Shown: positions 37,442 through 46,082 of the stretch, piece by piece
How the letters are laid out: the number at the start of each line of letters is the position of its first letter
How positions within the stretch are numbered: position 1 is the stretch's first letter
Source of the DNA: Paenibacillus ehimensis NBRC 15659
GTDB lineage: Bacteria > Bacillota > Bacilli > Paenibacillales > NBRC-103111
DNA: 64,000 bases
Reading direction: 5' to 3'
Assembly: GCF_004000785.1 (NCBI RefSeq)
Contig: NZ_BILX01000006.1
Span: 1 to 64,000, forward strand
Made by a program: the position numbers and the translations under genes
Notes under the pieces: generated by a model
The model's input: only the letters and a program-made list of their open reading frames with translations
Databases searched by the model: none
What the model was told of the DNA's origin: nothing

Positions 37442-38398
37442 CTACAGTCCGTATAAGTCTTTTATCATCTCGAGTTCAGGCAACTCCACCACCGCGCCGG
37501 TATATTTCAATTTATAAGCGCTAACGGCAAACCCGAGAGAGAGGGCTTCATGAATGGGATATCCTTTCACCAGCGCCGCATAAAATCCGGACCAGAACGC
37601 ATCTCCCGCTCCTGTCGTATCCGCTACCTCCGTGGCCAAGGTCTTGAAGGTAACGGTCTCTCTTCCGTTAGATACCATAGCGCCGTACTTTCCCAAGGTC
37701 AGGATCACCAGCTTGGCGCCAAGACTCAAAAACTTCTTAATGTGATTATAGGGCGTATCCTTGCCGAATAATCTTTCCGCATCGTCGCCTGACGGCTTAA
37801 TGATGTCGACCTTACCGATGACGGATTTTACATAGGCTGCGCCATCTTCGCCCTTTTGCCATAATACCGGATGATAGTTAGGGTCAAAACCGATGAGTAC
37901 TTTTTGCTTCGCGGCAAGGTCAAGCATTTTTTCGATCGTATCGCGCGCCGGAAGCATGGAAATAGGCCAGCAAGAAAAATGCAAGATCTTTGACCGGAGC
38001 AAAGCTTCTTCAAGCTTTGAAGTATAAGAAATTTGATAGTCCGCACTTCGATAAAAGACCGGATCCGGAGTTGACCTGCTCTGATTAAGAAGGACCAGAC
38101 TAGTTGAATTTTCAACGGTTTCAACGAATTCCGGCTCAATCCCCGCTATGCGTAATTGATTGATCAGAAACCTGCCTAATCTATCTTCTCCTACGGCTGC
38201 TGCGACCTGCGAACGGCCCCCTAATTTTTTGACGTTCATCGCGATGTTCGCGGGCGATCCGCCAAAAAACTTATGGTACGCAGCCCCTTCAAAAGCATCT
38301 TCGTAATCTGCGGAAATCAGATCGATTAGAAGTTCCCCAACCATCAATACATCATTCTGTCTATCTTCAAAATCCAAGACCTGCTTAAATTCAAACAC
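37442..38398 (-). CDS. PfkB-family sugar kinase (second copy)
   Basis: 318 residues from a GTG at 38398 with GGAGGA eight bases upstream. Same features as the fructokinase at 30.8-31.7 kb: GELLIDLISADY, FFGGSPANIAMNVKKLG, HFSCWPISMLPARDTIE, GFDPNYHPVLW, DTTGAGDAFWSGF. The two are clear paralogues and both very likely phosphorylate fructose or a close ketose. This copy lies in the deacetylase/esterase cluster rather than beside sucrose phosphorylase. Confidence 0.87.
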   Translation of the reverse strand: MFEFKQVLDFEDRQNDVLMVGELLIDLISADYEDAFEGAAYHKFFGGSPANIAMNVKKLGGRSQVAAAVGEDRLGRFLINQLRIAGIEPEFVETVENSTSLVLLNQSRSTPDPVFYRSADYQISYTSKLEEALLRSKILHFSCWPISMLPARDTIEKMLDLAAKQKVLIGFDPNYHPVLWQKGEDGAAYVKSVIGKVDIIKPSGDDAERLFGKDTPYNHIKKFLSLGAKLVILTLGKYGAMVSNGRETVTFKTLATEVADTTGAGDAFWSGFYAALVKGYPIHEALSLGFAVSAYKLKYTGAVVELPELEMIKDLYGL

Positions 38399-38466
38399 GA
38401 TAACTTCCTCCTGCGGCTACGTTAATTTAATTGCGGGCAACACCGTCGACTTCTTTAGAAAAGAAC

Positions 38467-39441
38467 TCATGTTGTTCCCTTTTCCAACAATTTAACCGGA
38501 AGAATCGTTTCAAGAGGTATCTCTTCGCCCGCAATTTGCCGAAGCAGGTATTTGACCGCCAATTCCCCCATCTTCTTGATCGGCTGCTCTACTGTCGACA
38601 AATCATCCGTACCGCCAATTTGAATCCCGTCATAGCCTACGACTTTAACTTGATCGGGTACCGCCTTGCCGAGTCTCCGACATTCCTTGATGACCTGCAA
38701 CGCCAGAATATCGCTGCTCGCAAATACGCCGTCAATATCGGGATGTTCTTCAAATAATTGCCGAACCAAATTTTCGTATTCCTTATACTTAAAACCGTTC
38801 AAATCCGTTTGCTTGACCACAAACCCGATGTCTTCGCCGCTCACTTGTTCAATGAATGCGTCATGCCGCTGTTTGGCCAAGAGGTTTAGCCGCAAGTTTC
38901 CGCTTAGATAAGCGATTTTTCTGCATTTTTTGCGAAGAAGGAGTTTGGTGGCCAGTATTCCTCCGCTATAATTGTCTGACGAAATACATGGAATGGATTT
39001 GGATATTTGACGATCCAGGGTCACTAAAGGAAGCTTGATCGACATATATTCTTTCACACTCATCGTATGGCTGCCCATAATGATTCCATCCACTTGGCTG
39101 GCTCTTAGTAAGTCGATATACTCTTTCTCCTTTTTTTTATTAAGCAAAGAGTTGCAGAGCATCAGCTTATAGCCGTGCTTGTAAGCGTAAAATTCGATAT
39201 GCTTTGTCATTTGACCAAAAAATGGATGGGAGATGTCTGGAATTATGAGACCTATCACATTCGATTTCTTGCGCGACAATGAACGTGCCAACTCGTTAGG
39301 CTGGTAGTTCATCTCTTCCATGGCTTCGTATACTTTTTTCTTCAGGTCGTCGCTTAAATATCCCCGGTTGTTTAACACCCGGGAAATTGTCGTAACCGAA
39401 ACCCCTACTTTTTCCGCGATATCTTTTATCGTTACGACCAT
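38467..39441 (-). CDS. LacI-family regulator 2
   Basis: 324 residues from the ATG at 39441, with AAGGAGG eight bases upstream. HTH and hinge VTIKDIAEKVGVSVTTISRVLNNRGYLSDDLKKKV..NELARSL; ligand domain VIGLIIPDISHPFFGQM, VDGIIMGSHTMS, GVFASSDILALQVI. It lies between the YdjC gene and the second kinase gene, transcribed with them. A paralogue of regulators 1 and 3; its recognition helix (SVTTISRVLN) nearly equals theirs, so cross-binding of the same operators is possible. Confidence 0.9.
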   Translation of the reverse strand: MVVTIKDIAEKVGVSVTTISRVLNNRGYLSDDLKKKVYEAMEEMNYQPNELARSLSRKKSNVIGLIIPDISHPFFGQMTKHIEFYAYKHGYKLMLCNSLLNKKKEKEYIDLLRASQVDGIIMGSHTMSVKEYMSIKLPLVTLDRQISKSIPCISSDNYSGGILATKLLLRKKCRKIAYLSGNLRLNLLAKQRHDAFIEQVSGEDIGFVVKQTDLNGFKYKEYENLVRQLFEEHPDIDGVFASSDILALQVIKECRRLGKAVPDQVKVVGYDGIQIGGTDDLSTVEQPIKKMGELAVKYLLRQIAGEEIPLETILPVKLLEKGTT

Positions 39442-39493
39442 CAAAGTTCCTCCTTGTATCCGACAGTCGCTGTTTTGGTTCTGTGCTAGCCCA

Positions 39494-40318
39494 CTAGAAA
39501 AACCATTCATCAAGCGGGGGCAGCTTCTCCGTTACTACGGATGCTTCATCGTATCGAATGGGCACGATTCCTTTCTCCTTGCATAGCTGCAGGATTTGCG
39601 GATCGGTGAAAAGCCTCGCCTCCAACACCCTGCTGGCGGCAAGCTCCCCTCCGGAAATATGTTTGTTTCCCAGCATTCTCATTTCACAGGTATCGATCGC
39701 CGGATGACCAACATATAAATATTGTCCCTTATCAGCGGCTCTAAGGCGCGAAACGATATCATCAATTAGATGATCCGTTTCTTCTGCCCTCCGTAAAGAA
39801 GAGCAAAAACGACTCCAGTATAACAATCCTTCTTTATCCGCCCATTCCGCCATCCGCTCCTCCATACCGGGCACATGGTACTCTGGAAACATGTGGGTAT
39901 CGACATAAGTGATTCGGAACCCCAACCGTCTAAGCTTGTCCAGTTGCGCCTGAATCTCAAGCATGATCTCGTCCAAATCAGGCTTTTGCACCTCAAATAC
40001 TTGCGGAGAAGGCGTAAACATTCCGTTCCCGTCGACTAAGGTAGAGACTTGGGAAGTCGGCAGAACAGGTCCCCACTTTACTTGATCCCATTCCGCGTTC
40101 AAAGTCGCATGTAAGCCAAAGCAAACATCTTCATGTCCGATCAGCATTTCTGCGGCTTCTTCTATAAACCGGCAAGGAGCCATTAAAGAAACATTTTTTA
40201 AAAATCCGGCTTTTAAAGCTTCTGCGATGCCTACATTGGCCGAATGAGAGCTGCCGCAATCATCTGCCCTGGTTATAAGCCGGATTGTAGGTTCATTTCC
40301 AATCGATTCCCGGAGCAT
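39494..40318 (-). CDS. YdjC/ChbG-type carbohydrate deacetylase
   Basis: 274 residues; GGGGGAG six bases before the ATG. YdjC family: metal Asp pair in LITRADDCGSSHSANVGI, FGLHATLNAEWDQVKWGPVLP, TYVDTHMFPEYHVPGMEERM and the late PAIDTCEM. ChbG removes N-acetyl groups from chitobiose-type disaccharides; other members are less well defined. Its promoter region holds a perfect TGTCAACCGGTTGACA palindrome. Together with the esterase it suggests that the imported sugar carries acetyl or other acyl groups. Confidence 0.8.
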   Translation of the reverse strand: MLRESIGNEPTIRLITRADDCGSSHSANVGIAEALKAGFLKNVSLMAPCRFIEEAAEMLIGHEDVCFGLHATLNAEWDQVKWGPVLPTSQVSTLVDGNGMFTPSPQVFEVQKPDLDEIMLEIQAQLDKLRRLGFRITYVDTHMFPEYHVPGMEERMAEWADKEGLLYWSRFCSSLRRAEETDHLIDDIVSRLRAADKGQYLYVGHPAIDTCEMRMLGNKHISGGELAASRVLEARLFTDPQILQLCKEKGIVPIRYDEASVVTEKLPPLDEWFF

Positions 40319-40381
40319 GGTTCACTCCCCCATTTCGATCCTCGATGTTAAAATTTTGGGACAGCATGACACCAAATTTTG

Positions 40382-40397
40382 TGTCAACCGGTTGACA
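40382..40397. promoter_or_regulatory. LacI operator before the YdjC gene
   Basis: Perfect 16-bp palindrome TGTCAACCGGTTGACA; on the minus strand its last six bases (TTGACA) could also serve as a -35 box. Confidence 0.72.
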
Positions 40398-40484
40398 TCA
40401 AGAGTGCAATCGGATGCCGGCTCTTGTTCTGCAGCCATGCGCCCGTTATTTTGTTCATCCGTCATTAAGTCCCTATTCAAAAGT

Positions 40485-41474
40485 TCACGTCGTATCCCGC
40501 TGCATAAGTGTCACTGGAAACGAATTTATCATCGAAACCTTTTCCCCTTCGAGCTGCTTTACAATCAATTCGATGGCGCATTCGCTCATTTCCCGAATAG
40601 GTTGCCTTATGGTTGTCAGGCGGGGCGATACCAAGGTTGCAATTCCCACGTCGTCATATCCGACAATTTTCATTGCTTGCGGGATCGTTTTCTTTAATTG
40701 ATGACAAGCTTGAATGACCAAGGCAGCTATGGCGTCGCTGGTGGCAAATACTCCGTCCGCATCCGGATGCTCTTGAAAAAATCGTACTAGCTCATCCACA
40801 TTCCGCTTATCGCCTAAATCGGTTAACTCCAGCTCCAAGCTAACTTGTTCGATCCCGGTATCTTGAAGTTCGTCCATAAAGCCTTGAAATCTCTTGCTTG
40901 CCAGCAATGCGGCGTGATGCGGCCCGCCTATTCCCCCATAAATATACGCCAGCTTGCGACAGCCTTTGTCGATCAACAACCGAGATGCGAGTTTGCCTCC
41001 CATATAATTATCCGAAGTAACAATCGGAATATTATTGGCGACTGTACGATCAAACGATATGATCGGCAAATTTAAATTAAGATAGTGTTTGACATCCAGC
41101 ACATTGCTGCCCATAACAATCGCGTCCACTTGATTCTTTTTCAACATGTCGATATACTTCCGTTCTTTCGAAATATCGCGATTGGAGTTGCATAGCAGCA
41201 CCTTATACCCGTTTTGATCAGCATAATACTCAAGATGATAAACCAGCTCGCTAAAAAAAGGATGAGATACTGTAGGAATAATCAGACCGATCATATTCGA
41301 TTTTTTTCTAAACAAGGAACGAGCCATTTCATTTGGTTGATAATTCAGCTCCTTCATTGCCTGACTTACCTTATCCCGTGTCGCTTGACTGATATATCCC
41401 CGGTTATTGAGCACGCGGGAGACCGTGGTTACCGAAACCCCTGCTTTTGCTGCTACATCTTCGATTTTAGGCAT
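40485..41474 (-). CDS. LacI-family regulator 3
   Basis: 329 residues; AAGGTG upstream of the ATG. HTH PKIEDVAAKAGVSVTTVSRVLNNRGYISQATRDKV..NEMARSLF; ligand domain MIGLIIPTVSHPFFSEL, DAIVMGSNVLD, GVFATSDAIAALVIQ. It directly follows the two permease genes on the same strand, so it is the most likely regulator of the importer and of the AACCGGTT palindromes at 44.76-44.80 and 40.38 kb. Confidence 0.9.
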   Translation of the reverse strand: MPKIEDVAAKAGVSVTTVSRVLNNRGYISQATRDKVSQAMKELNYQPNEMARSLFRKKSNMIGLIIPTVSHPFFSELVYHLEYYADQNGYKVLLCNSNRDISKERKYIDMLKKNQVDAIVMGSNVLDVKHYLNLNLPIISFDRTVANNIPIVTSDNYMGGKLASRLLIDKGCRKLAYIYGGIGGPHHAALLASKRFQGFMDELQDTGIEQVSLELELTDLGDKRNVDELVRFFQEHPDADGVFATSDAIAALVIQACHQLKKTIPQAMKIVGYDDVGIATLVSPRLTTIRQPIREMSECAIELIVKQLEGEKVSMINSFPVTLMQRDTT

Positions 41475-41553
41475 AAATGCACACCTTACTTTTTTTTAAG
41501 GAAATTATACACTTTTTTGAACATATTTTCAGCCTCGAAGATGTATGGGATTT

Positions 41554-42381
41554 TTATTTCAGGGCCCCTTCCGTAATTCCTTTGACGATCTGTTTTTGAA
41601 GAAAAAGATATAAAATCAGCACCGGTATAATCGTCATAACCAATCCTGCCATCAAAGGACCGTAATCAACAGAGTAAGACGAGAAAAAAGAAAACGTGGA
41701 GAGAGGCAGCGTTCTCTGTTCCGGCGACAGCAAAACCAAGCTGGGCAACAAGTAATCATTCCAGATCCAGAGCACATCCAGAACTACAAGCGTTACGAAA
41801 ACCGGTCTCAGCAGCGGCAAGATAATCTGGAAAAACGTTCGCAGCCTCGAGCTCCCCTCTATAAAAGCCGACTCTTCCAATTCGTAAGGAATCCCTTTGA
41901 TGAACCCATGGAACGTAAATACGCCGAACGGCACGCCAAACCCCAGATACATAAACAGCAAAGTTGCTTTCATATTCAACAGGTCCAGCTTTCCGTATAG
42001 CATGACCAGCGGGATCATGATGACCTGGAACGGAAGCGCCATGGATGCCAGCATGATAAAGAATAGTATTGCGTTTAGCTTCCATTTGAAACGAACGAAC
42101 AAATACCCTGTCATCGACGAGAAAATAAGAATGATGAAAACGGCAACCGCCGTAATAACGAAAGAATTCAAAAATCCTTGCATAAAGTCCATGTTTTTAT
42201 ACGCGCTGATATAGTTTCCGAAAAGCAGGGCTTTAGGGGGAGACAAAGGATTTTCCACAAACTGCTGCGTTTTTTTGAAAGAATTCATGACGACCAATAA
42301 AAAGGGAGTTAAAAATACAAATAAAAGGATATACAGCAACGCTGATTTGATTTGTGAGGTTGATTGTCGAGTATGGATCAT
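41554..42381 (-). CDS. Sugar ABC transporter permease (MalG type)
   Basis: 275 residues with six membrane helices. The EAA loop that docks the ATPase is YELEESAFIEGSSRLRTFFQIILPLLRP. It overlaps the MalF-type gene by four bases (ATGA). No ATPase is encoded nearby; CUT1 systems of this kind borrow a shared MsmX-type ATPase. Confidence 0.92.
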   Translation of the reverse strand: MIHTRQSTSQIKSALLYILLFVFLTPFLLVVMNSFKKTQQFVENPLSPPKALLFGNYISAYKNMDFMQGFLNSFVITAVAVFIILIFSSMTGYLFVRFKWKLNAILFFIMLASMALPFQVIMIPLVMLYGKLDLLNMKATLLFMYLGFGVPFGVFTFHGFIKGIPYELEESAFIEGSSRLRTFFQIILPLLRPVFVTLVVLDVLWIWNDYLLPSLVLLSPEQRTLPLSTFSFFSSYSVDYGPLMAGLVMTIIPVLILYLFLQKQIVKGITEGALK

Positions 42382-43259
42382 GATTCGACCTCCAGTTTCT
42401 TCAGCAGGTAAGATTGAGTAAGCGCAAGCAAGGCTATCACAGCAAATAAGACAACCGCTTCGGCCTGACCCGTTCCAAATTGATTAGATAGAAATGCCTT
42501 TTGAACGATATGATACGAGGCCATCTCGGTCGAATGGAACGGTCCGCCTTTAGTTAAAGCCAGATTTATATCATAAGCTAAAAATGAGCGCGAAATGGAA
42601 ATGAATACGCTTATGACGATTGCCGGAATCGAAAGCGGCAAAATGATTCTCCGAAGTATCGTAGAGTTGTTCGCCCCATCCATACTGGCGGCTTCCAATA
42701 CGTCATTAGGAACACCCGAGAATCCGGCTATATAAATGAGCATCAGATAACCAACCAATTGCCAAGCCGTTGCAATGACAAGCGCCCAAAAGGCGGTATC
42801 CGTATCGGTCAACCAAGATGATTGAAACAAGGCCCATCCGTATTTATTGCCCAGATACGGCAATACTTGTGAGAATAGAGTCTGCCATAAATAACCCAGT
42901 ACGATTCCGCCAATTAAATTGGGTGTAAAAAATCCCGTTCGAAGCCATTTCTCTCCTTTCACTCCTCTAGTTAGCGCCAGCGCGATGAAGAAAGCCGCGA
43001 TGTTGGAGATCAATACGGTACATAATGCATATTTGACGGTAAACCACAATTGGGTGAGAAATACGTTGTCATGAAACACCTTTGAGTAATTAGCCAGACC
43101 AATGAATGTACTGCTGGTCATTCGTACGTCCCAATTCGTAAACGTCAAATATAATCCAACCAGAAACGGGATCAAGACAACAGCACCAAACGCAAAAATT
43201 GAAGGAGCCCCGAAAAGCAAAAACATTCCTGCATTCCTTATAAATATGTTTTTCTTCAT
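42378..43259 (-). CDS. Sugar ABC transporter permease (MalF type)
   Basis: 293 residues with six membrane helices. EAA loop VPNDVLEAASMDGANNSTILRRIILPLSIP. It lies between the binding-protein gene and the MalG-type gene, completing a CUT1 importer: binding protein, MalF, MalG in that order. Confidence 0.92.
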   Translation of the reverse strand: MKKNIFIRNAGMFLLFGAPSIFAFGAVVLIPFLVGLYLTFTNWDVRMTSSTFIGLANYSKVFHDNVFLTQLWFTVKYALCTVLISNIAAFFIALALTRGVKGEKWLRTGFFTPNLIGGIVLGYLWQTLFSQVLPYLGNKYGWALFQSSWLTDTDTAFWALVIATAWQLVGYLMLIYIAGFSGVPNDVLEAASMDGANNSTILRRIILPLSIPAIVISVFISISRSFLAYDINLALTKGGPFHSTEMASYHIVQKAFLSNQFGTGQAEAVVLFAVIALLALTQSYLLKKLEVES

Positions 43260-43362
43260 GATGCTGCACCCTTTACAACCAGTATTTTAACTGCCTTTAA
43301 GTAAAAGATGGGTAAAGGCGGAGCCTATTCACCCATCTTTTACATCTCAGCGAGTCAAGTCC

Positions 43363-44700
43363 CTATTTACCGGAATATGATTTCCAATACATTTGAACTT
43401 CATCCGAGAGTCCCTTGCGATCGACCTTTCCTACCAAGTATTTTTGCATAGACGCCCCCGTCTTGGACCACCAGTCTGTCGGAAGATAATTGATCACTCC
43501 GATATTAATAACTTGTCCTTGATCTACATATTTGGTTACGGCATCGGATATCACATTCGTGCCTTTTGCCTTTACCTCCTTGTAAGGCATGGAGAGACCC
43601 ATTTTATTAACGATCGCCGATTGCCCCTGCTCGCTTGTCACCATCCATTCGATGAACGCTTTGGCGGCATTTTGCTGCTCGGAAGTGGACCCTGATTTAT
43701 CAATGGCCAATAACTTCGGTTCGCTGTAAGCTACTTGCGTATTGCCGTAGTCAGTCGGATTATTGCTAATCGGCACCGGAATCATTCCAAACTCTTTGTC
43801 TCGTCCTTCAAGCGTTCCGATGACAGCCCAGGTCCAATCTCCCATAAAGTAGAACGCCGTGTTGCCTTTTGCGAAATCCCCGCTGTCTTTCATATAGTCT
43901 GCAACAAGCGGGTCATTTTTTCTCGCATTATATTTTTTCAACAAGTCGAAGGTATCCATCAAACCGCTAAATTGAGGATTATTCGCCAATTGAATATCGC
44001 CCTTTTTCAGACTCTCTACGAATTTGCGGTTCTCATCCACGTTTTTCGATTGCAATGAATAGACCAATCCCAGATAGTGAGCGCCCAGAGACCAATCCGC
44101 TCCGTGAATCATCACCGGAGCCTTGCCGGAGGCTTCAATTTTCTTAAACAACGCTTCCAAGTCATTGCGGGTTTTCACAGAGGCCGGATCAAAGGTTCCC
44201 CCGATCGCCTCCTCTACAACTCTTTTGTTATATAGCAAGCCGTATCCTTGAGCTGTCCATGGAATGCCAAGGAATTTTCCGTCCAACAGAGCTCCATCAA
44301 CCGCCCCTTGCTTCGTTAGCTTTTCGTATTTCGCTTTCTCCGACGCTAGGTCCAGAAAATTGTCTTTAAATTGTAAAACGGTTGCCGGGTCAAGATTTGC
44401 GATCGTGGCCGGCTTGCCGGAAGCTATTAAGGATTGAAATTTTTCCAGCTGCCCTCCGCCGATTGGCGTTGGAATCAATTCTATGGTCACATTGGGATTC
44501 AGCTCATGATAAGATTTAAACAAGTCCTCAAATACATTGTTTACTTCGGCTGAAGTGTTAAAGAAAGTGATCTTTACGTCTTTGGTCTGTTTGGTCGTTT
44601 CCGCCGAAGGGCTGGAAGCATCGTTTTTGGAGCAGGCCGCCAATGAAGAAAGCAATAAAGCAGAACAAATTCCCAATGTGATGCTCTTCGTCATTTTCAA
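43363..44700 (-). CDS. Sugar ABC transporter binding lipoprotein (CUT1) B
   Basis: 445 residues, probably from a TTG at 44700, eight bases after GGGGG; an ATG lies two codons on but at 14 bases spacing. Lipobox LSSLAACSK, then a solute-binding domain with VKITFFNTSAEVNNVFEDLFKSY, WTAQGYGLLYNKRVVEEAIGGTFDP, FYFMGDWTWAVIGTLEGRDKEFG. Close paralogue of binding protein A, with identical blocks such as EAIGGTFDPASVKTRNDLEA. It heads the importer operon behind a double operator. Confidence 0.9.
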   Translation of the reverse strand: MKMTKSITLGICSALLLSSLAACSKNDASSPSAETTKQTKDVKITFFNTSAEVNNVFEDLFKSYHELNPNVTIELIPTPIGGGQLEKFQSLIASGKPATIANLDPATVLQFKDNFLDLASEKAKYEKLTKQGAVDGALLDGKFLGIPWTAQGYGLLYNKRVVEEAIGGTFDPASVKTRNDLEALFKKIEASGKAPVMIHGADWSLGAHYLGLVYSLQSKNVDENRKFVESLKKGDIQLANNPQFSGLMDTFDLLKKYNARKNDPLVADYMKDSGDFAKGNTAFYFMGDWTWAVIGTLEGRDKEFGMIPVPISNNPTDYGNTQVAYSEPKLLAIDKSGSTSEQQNAAKAFIEWMVTSEQGQSAIVNKMGLSMPYKEVKAKGTNVISDAVTKYVDQGQVINIGVINYLPTDWWSKTGASMQKYLVGKVDRKGLSDEVQMYWKSYSGK

Positions 44701-44757
44701 AATCTTATCCCCCTTACTTATCGTTTTTGAATGCGTATTCAAATCCTATTCACCCTT

Positions 44758-44798
44758 ATGATAACCGGTTGTCATATTATATGTCAACCGGTTATCAT
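44758..44798 (-). promoter_or_regulatory. Importer promoter with two overlapping LacI operators
   Basis: ATGATAACCGGTTGTCAT (44758-44775) and ATGTCAACCGGTTATCAT (44781-44798), centres 23 bp apart. On the minus strand TTGACA (44782-44787) lies in one operator and TATCAT (44758-44763) in the other, 18 bases apart. Repressor at either site would block the polymerase. Confidence 0.75.
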
Positions 44799-44873
44799 AT
44801 TTTTTTAAAAGCAAAATAGATTGCCTTTCAATACAATTTTATAAATCAATTATTTCGGTTAACCATCTTGGGG

Positions 44874-45041
44874 GTGGAGGAAAAAGAAGCGAGGAACCGT
44901 GTTGAAAAAGTGATGAAGGAACAGGAATCTCAGCACTACAGGCATGCAGCGGCAGCCTTGGACTGGAAAATTACGTCCTGGATTGCCGCTGCGCCGCCCT
45001 TGATCTCATCGCTGCCAAAAAGGGATTTCTCTTTCATATGA
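44874..45041 (+). other. Possible small frame or gene fragment
   Basis: A 55-codon frame (VEEKEARNRVEKVMKEQESQ, then WKITSWIAAAPPLISSLP) lies in an otherwise empty stretch. It has a coding look but no ribosome site at a useful distance, and I know no family for it. Confidence 0.2.
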
Positions 45042-45053
45042 TAATGTCCGCAT

Positions 45054-45611
45054 TCATCCAATCCATTGTTTTTCTGCTGCCAGCATAAGCTCATATATTT
45101 TACGTGTCGTATTTACATTCCTTATCGTCATCTGTTGATACAATTTGGTACCAACCAACTTTGTCATGCTGCCTTTAGTCACGTTTATTTTGTCAATCGC
45201 CCATAGAATCGCACCTGGAGCATACTTCACCGTTTCGATCTCCGGTTTGAAGGTCAGCTTATCGAGAACGGACTCGTCATTGATATCTTCCCATAAAAAA
45301 AGAACGTCGCTCCTCATTTTATCATCGTTTGTCCATGATTCGGGAAGCGAGGACATTACTTTTTTCATGTCCTCTAAACTAAGCACCAGCACCTTGATAT
45401 GCAATCCGAAGGTATCCAAAATAGCTTCTTCGAGAATATGCGCCAGCTCATCTTTGGAGTGGCCGGCGGTTGTAAAAATGATATTGCCCGAATTGATATA
45501 AGTTACGACGTTTTTCATTCCGGCTTGCTCGAATGATTTTTTTAGTATCTTCATATCCACTTTGTTGTTTCCTCCGACATTGATCCCGCGGAGTAGAGCA
45601 GTATATACCAT
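45054..45611 (-). CDS. DUF1697 family protein
   Basis: 185 residues; GGGAGG five bases before the ATG. MVYTALLRGINVGGNNKVDMKILKKSFEQAGMKNVVTYINSGNIIF is the DUF1697 signature, followed by a second alpha/beta half (DVLFLWEDINDESVLDKL..KYAPGAILWAIDKINVTKGSMTKLVG). Proteins of this family are widespread and uncharacterised, probably nucleic-acid or cofactor binding by fold. It stands alone. Confidence 0.88.
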   Translation of the reverse strand: MVYTALLRGINVGGNNKVDMKILKKSFEQAGMKNVVTYINSGNIIFTTAGHSKDELAHILEEAILDTFGLHIKVLVLSLEDMKKVMSSLPESWTNDDKMRSDVLFLWEDINDESVLDKLTFKPEIETVKYAPGAILWAIDKINVTKGSMTKLVGTKLYQQMTIRNVNTTRKIYELMLAAEKQWIG

Positions 45612-45833
45612 AATTACCTCCCGGATTGGTATAATTTCAGAAGGAAGTTATTTATCCTTGGATTTCAATGTTAACAGAAATTAACTCAAAAAAATATCGG
45701 GATCCAAAAAAAATGCCAGTACTGTCCAGTACAGCCAAATGTTCAACGAGGCGATGGCCAACAGTTTTGCGACAACCGATAACCATCATTCCCTTCTTTG
45801 CCAACTTAAGTACTCATTAGTTGCCACATAAGA

Positions 45834-45865
45834 CAAAAAAGCCGACCTAAAGGTCGACTTTTTGC
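45834..45865 (-). terminator. Terminator behind the tRNA-like fragment
   Basis: AGTCGACC-TTTA-GGTCGGCT stem with one mismatch and flanking T runs on the minus strand. Confidence 0.7.
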
Positions 45866-45870
45866 ATTTA

Positions 45871-45893
45871 TGGAGCCGAGGGGGATCGAACCC
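45871..45893 (-). other. 3' end of a tmRNA/tRNA-like gene (possible attachment site)
   Basis: On the minus strand, GGGTTCGATCCCCCTCGGC plus TCCA is a T arm and acceptor 3' strand ending in the discriminator A; a terminator follows within 12 bases, as behind a real ssrA or tRNA gene. No matching 5' half is present. Such orphan 3' ends are left by site-specific integration or by rearrangement. Confidence 0.5.
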
Positions 45894-45929
45894 TACCAAA
45901 AAAAGCAACTTATCAGCGGATGGATTCCC

Positions 45930-46067
45930 TCTCCCCACCGGCTGATTTTCGGCAAAGGCGCGAATTCCCGACGGCATTAATTCGGTCGGCACGAACGCCG
46001 AGCTAATGAACAGGAAAATAACGGATGCCTGATTTTTGGCAAGTTTGGCTTTAGTACGATAAAGCAT
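45930..46067 (-). pseudogene. Remnant of an ABC-2 (drug efflux type) permease
   Basis: The frame reads QASVIFLFISSAFVPTELMP then SGIRAFAENQPV, which is the conserved C-terminal motif of DrrB-type ABC-2 permeases (FLSSAFVPTETMPGWLRAFAEHQPV). Nothing else of the gene is present, and the frame then runs into the tRNA-like fragment. Confidence 0.65.
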
Positions 46068-46082
46068 GTAGTTTTTAATCTT

